IMG/VR virus record: IMGVR_UViG_3300022074_000034
Location: 1 to 63,630 of that record
DNA length: 63,630 nt
Reading direction: 5' to 3' (one strand)
Origin: a virus
Shown here: positions 62,366-63,630 of the stretch, one piece after another
How the letters are laid out: every line of letters begins with the position of its first letter
How positions within the stretch are numbered: the first letter of the stretch is position 1
Made by a program: the position numbers and the translations under genes
The notes under the pieces: model-generated
Databases searched by the model: none
Told to the model about the DNA's origin: nothing
The model's input: the letters and a program-made list of their open reading frames with translations, nothing else

Positions 62366-63630
62366 TGACTCGTATAAACTAGGTACTATTGAAGACGTGG
62401 TCAAGTACTGCCACAACAAAAAAGTTCTAGGTGTTGATACAGAAACTGAAGGCTTTGACTTCACATGTAAGAAGATGATTATGTTTCAGATTGGTGATGA
62501 ACATCAACAGTTTGTCATTGATACTAGATTCATAGACATCAGTCCTTTGAAGAACATACTAGAATCACCAGCTATAACAAAGATATTTCACAATGCTAAG
62601 TTTGACTACAAGTTTATTAAGAAGTGGTCAGGCATAGAGTGTGATGGAGTTTACGATACGTTTTTGGTTGAGCGAATACTATCTTGTGGTCGTCACATAG
62701 GTTATGGACTGAAAGACCTCTGTAAACGCTACTTAAATGTAGAATTAAATAAGGAAATCAGAAACCAATTTATAGGGTTATCCGGTGAAGCCTATCGTGA
62801 TGACCAGATAGTGTATGGTGCCAAAGATGTAGAGTATCTATGTAAACTACGTAAGCTACAGCTCCCAAAAATACAAGAGTTTAAACTACAACGTGTGGTA
62901 GAACTTGAAAATCGTGCGGTGTTAGCATTCGCTGATATTGAATACAATGGTATTGATATTGATAAGGATGCTTGGGAGGTCATTGCACGGACAAGCGAGC
63001 AAGAAGCCTTGGACATGAGGGATGAGTTAGATGATTTGGTTATGGTTACCACTGAGTTATCAAGCTTCGTGCTATCTCATGTTCAAGGTGACTTGTTTAC
63101 ACCACAAGAAGAACTACGTAAAGTAGGGATCAAATGGACTAGCCCTACACAAGTTCTCAAGGTATTTCAAAAACTAGTCCCTGAACTAGAAGACGTTAAC
63201 GGTAAGAAGATGTACAAGTACAGACGTCAGCATAAGGTTATTGATTTGTATGTTAAGTACAAAGAAAAGATGAAGCTGGCTACTTCTTATGGTAATGACT
63301 TTTTTAAATTTGTATCAAGCGATGGTAAAATACATACACAATTTAATCAAATACTTGACACTGGACGCGTCGCATCCAAGAAACCAAACATGCAACAGAT
63401 ACCTGCGGACAATAAGTTCCGCAATTGTTTTCTGGCTCCTGACAATTGGTGCTTTGTATCTAGTGATTATTCTTCTCAAGAACTTAATGTAATTGCATTT
63501 GGTAGCAAAGATCCTGTATGGATAAAAGCTCTTAAACAAGGACAAGACTTGCACAGTGTATGTGCTGACTTAGTTTATGGTAGAGAGTGGTATGAGGCAG
63601 CTGAAGAAGACTGTGCCTATTTTGTAAACG
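62331..63630 (+). CDS. Family A DNA polymerase, C-terminus beyond window
   Basis: I start at ATG 62331 (MITLITKTTSLSDSYKLGTI), inside the end of the previous gene; 433 codons are visible. The 3'-5' exonuclease motifs are present: DTET (36-39), NAKFDY (88-93) and YGAKD (162-166). Then the thumb region and polymerase motifs: TGRVASKKPNMQQIP and SSDYSSQELN (motif A, D379). Motifs B and C lie beyond the edge. This replicative enzyme marks the start of the replication module on the plus strand. A host-type Pol I carry-over is unlikely because of context and size. Confidence 0.93.
   Translation, partial: MITLITKTTSLSDSYKLGTIEDVVKYCHNKKVLGVDTETEGFDFTCKKMIMFQIGDEHQQFVIDTRFIDISPLKNILESPAITKIFHNAKFDYKFIKKWSGIECDGVYDTFLVERILSCGRHIGYGLKDLCKRYLNVELNKEIRNQFIGLSGEAYRDDQIVYGAKDVEYLCKLRKLQLPKIQEFKLQRVVELENRAVLAFADIEYNGIDIDKDAWEVIARTSEQEALDMRDELDDLVMVTTELSSFVLSHVQGDLFTPQEELRKVGIKWTSPTQVLKVFQKLVPELEDVNGKKMYKYRRQHKVIDLYVKYKEKMKLATSYGNDFFKFVSSDGKIHTQFNQILDTGRVASKKPNMQQIPADNKFRNCFLAPDNWCFVSSDYSSQELNVIAFGSKDPVWIKALKQGQDLHSVCADLVYGREWYEAAEEDCAYFVN
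62354..62372 (+). other. Hairpin at start of PolA gene
   Basis: ACGAGTC/GACTCGT stem with TTAGT loop, lying over the stop of the 72-aa gene and codons 8-14 of PolA. No T-tract. Possible translational coupling or attenuation element. Confidence 0.4.

Overview
The window is about 63.6 kb of a tailed-phage genome that I read as a crAss-like podovirus (Crassvirales type) infecting a marine member of Bacteroidota. Four things point there. A 2078-aa protein carries the DFDID metal-binding motif of crAss-like virion RNA polymerases. The left end has a run of giant virion genes beside it. The late module contains IHF, TerL, portal and MCP in a crAss-like arrangement. The host signals are Bacteroidota: TTTG-N(21-22)-TAnnTTTG promoters, a type IX secretion sorting domain, cysteine-rich GCTD/NYNP/DDGSC repeats, and low GC. 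I see no integrase, tRNA, rRNA, CRISPR array or insertion sequence.

Layout. From about 58.1 kb down to position 1 everything is on the minus strand and densely packed, with many TAATG, TAGTG or ATGA couplings. In order of transcription: (i) GroES-like co-chaperonin, small proteins, a Zn-ribbon protein and IHF (58.1-56.5 kb); (ii) a small-terminase candidate, TerL and portal (56.5-51.5 kb); (iii) a basic protein, an acidic scaffold-like protein and MCP, with a host-type promoter and inverted repeat before the scaffold gene and a terminator-like hairpin after MCP (51.5-48 kb); (iv) connector, decoration and tail proteins, including a 1456-aa repeat-rich protein and a fibre (48-38 kb); (v) an envelope/export cassette of predicted outer-membrane protein, membrane coiled-coil protein, thioredoxin-fold protein and T9SS-tagged secreted repeat protein, followed by a DUF5675 protein, two fibre-like proteins and a holin (37.6-30.1 kb); (vi) a phosphoesterase, a ring/tail candidate and a cluster of very basic small proteins (30-26.4 kb); (vii) the tail/muzzle-like giant and four giant cargo proteins, including the vRNAP (26.4-0 kb; the last gene runs off the left edge).

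From about 58.6 kb rightwards the plus strand carries small genes (a membrane protein and lipoprotein pair, several unknowns, an AT-hook protein) leading to a family A DNA polymerase cut by the right edge. The gaps between the first of these genes hold hairpin-rich, apparently noncoding DNA. Two of them end in an identical 15-mer (TTTATTAACCTTTTA) 26-27 nt before the start codon. By analogy with Cellulophaga phage phi14:2, where the virion polymerase transcribes early genes, the plus-strand arm may be read by the vRNAP and the minus-strand late arm by host RNA polymerase from TAnnTTTG promoters. That split is my inference.

Most likely novelty: a late-expressed set of exported proteins (outer-membrane barrel, redox-dead thioredoxin-like protein, T9SS cargo) that suggests the phage uses or remodels the host envelope and its type IX secretion system.
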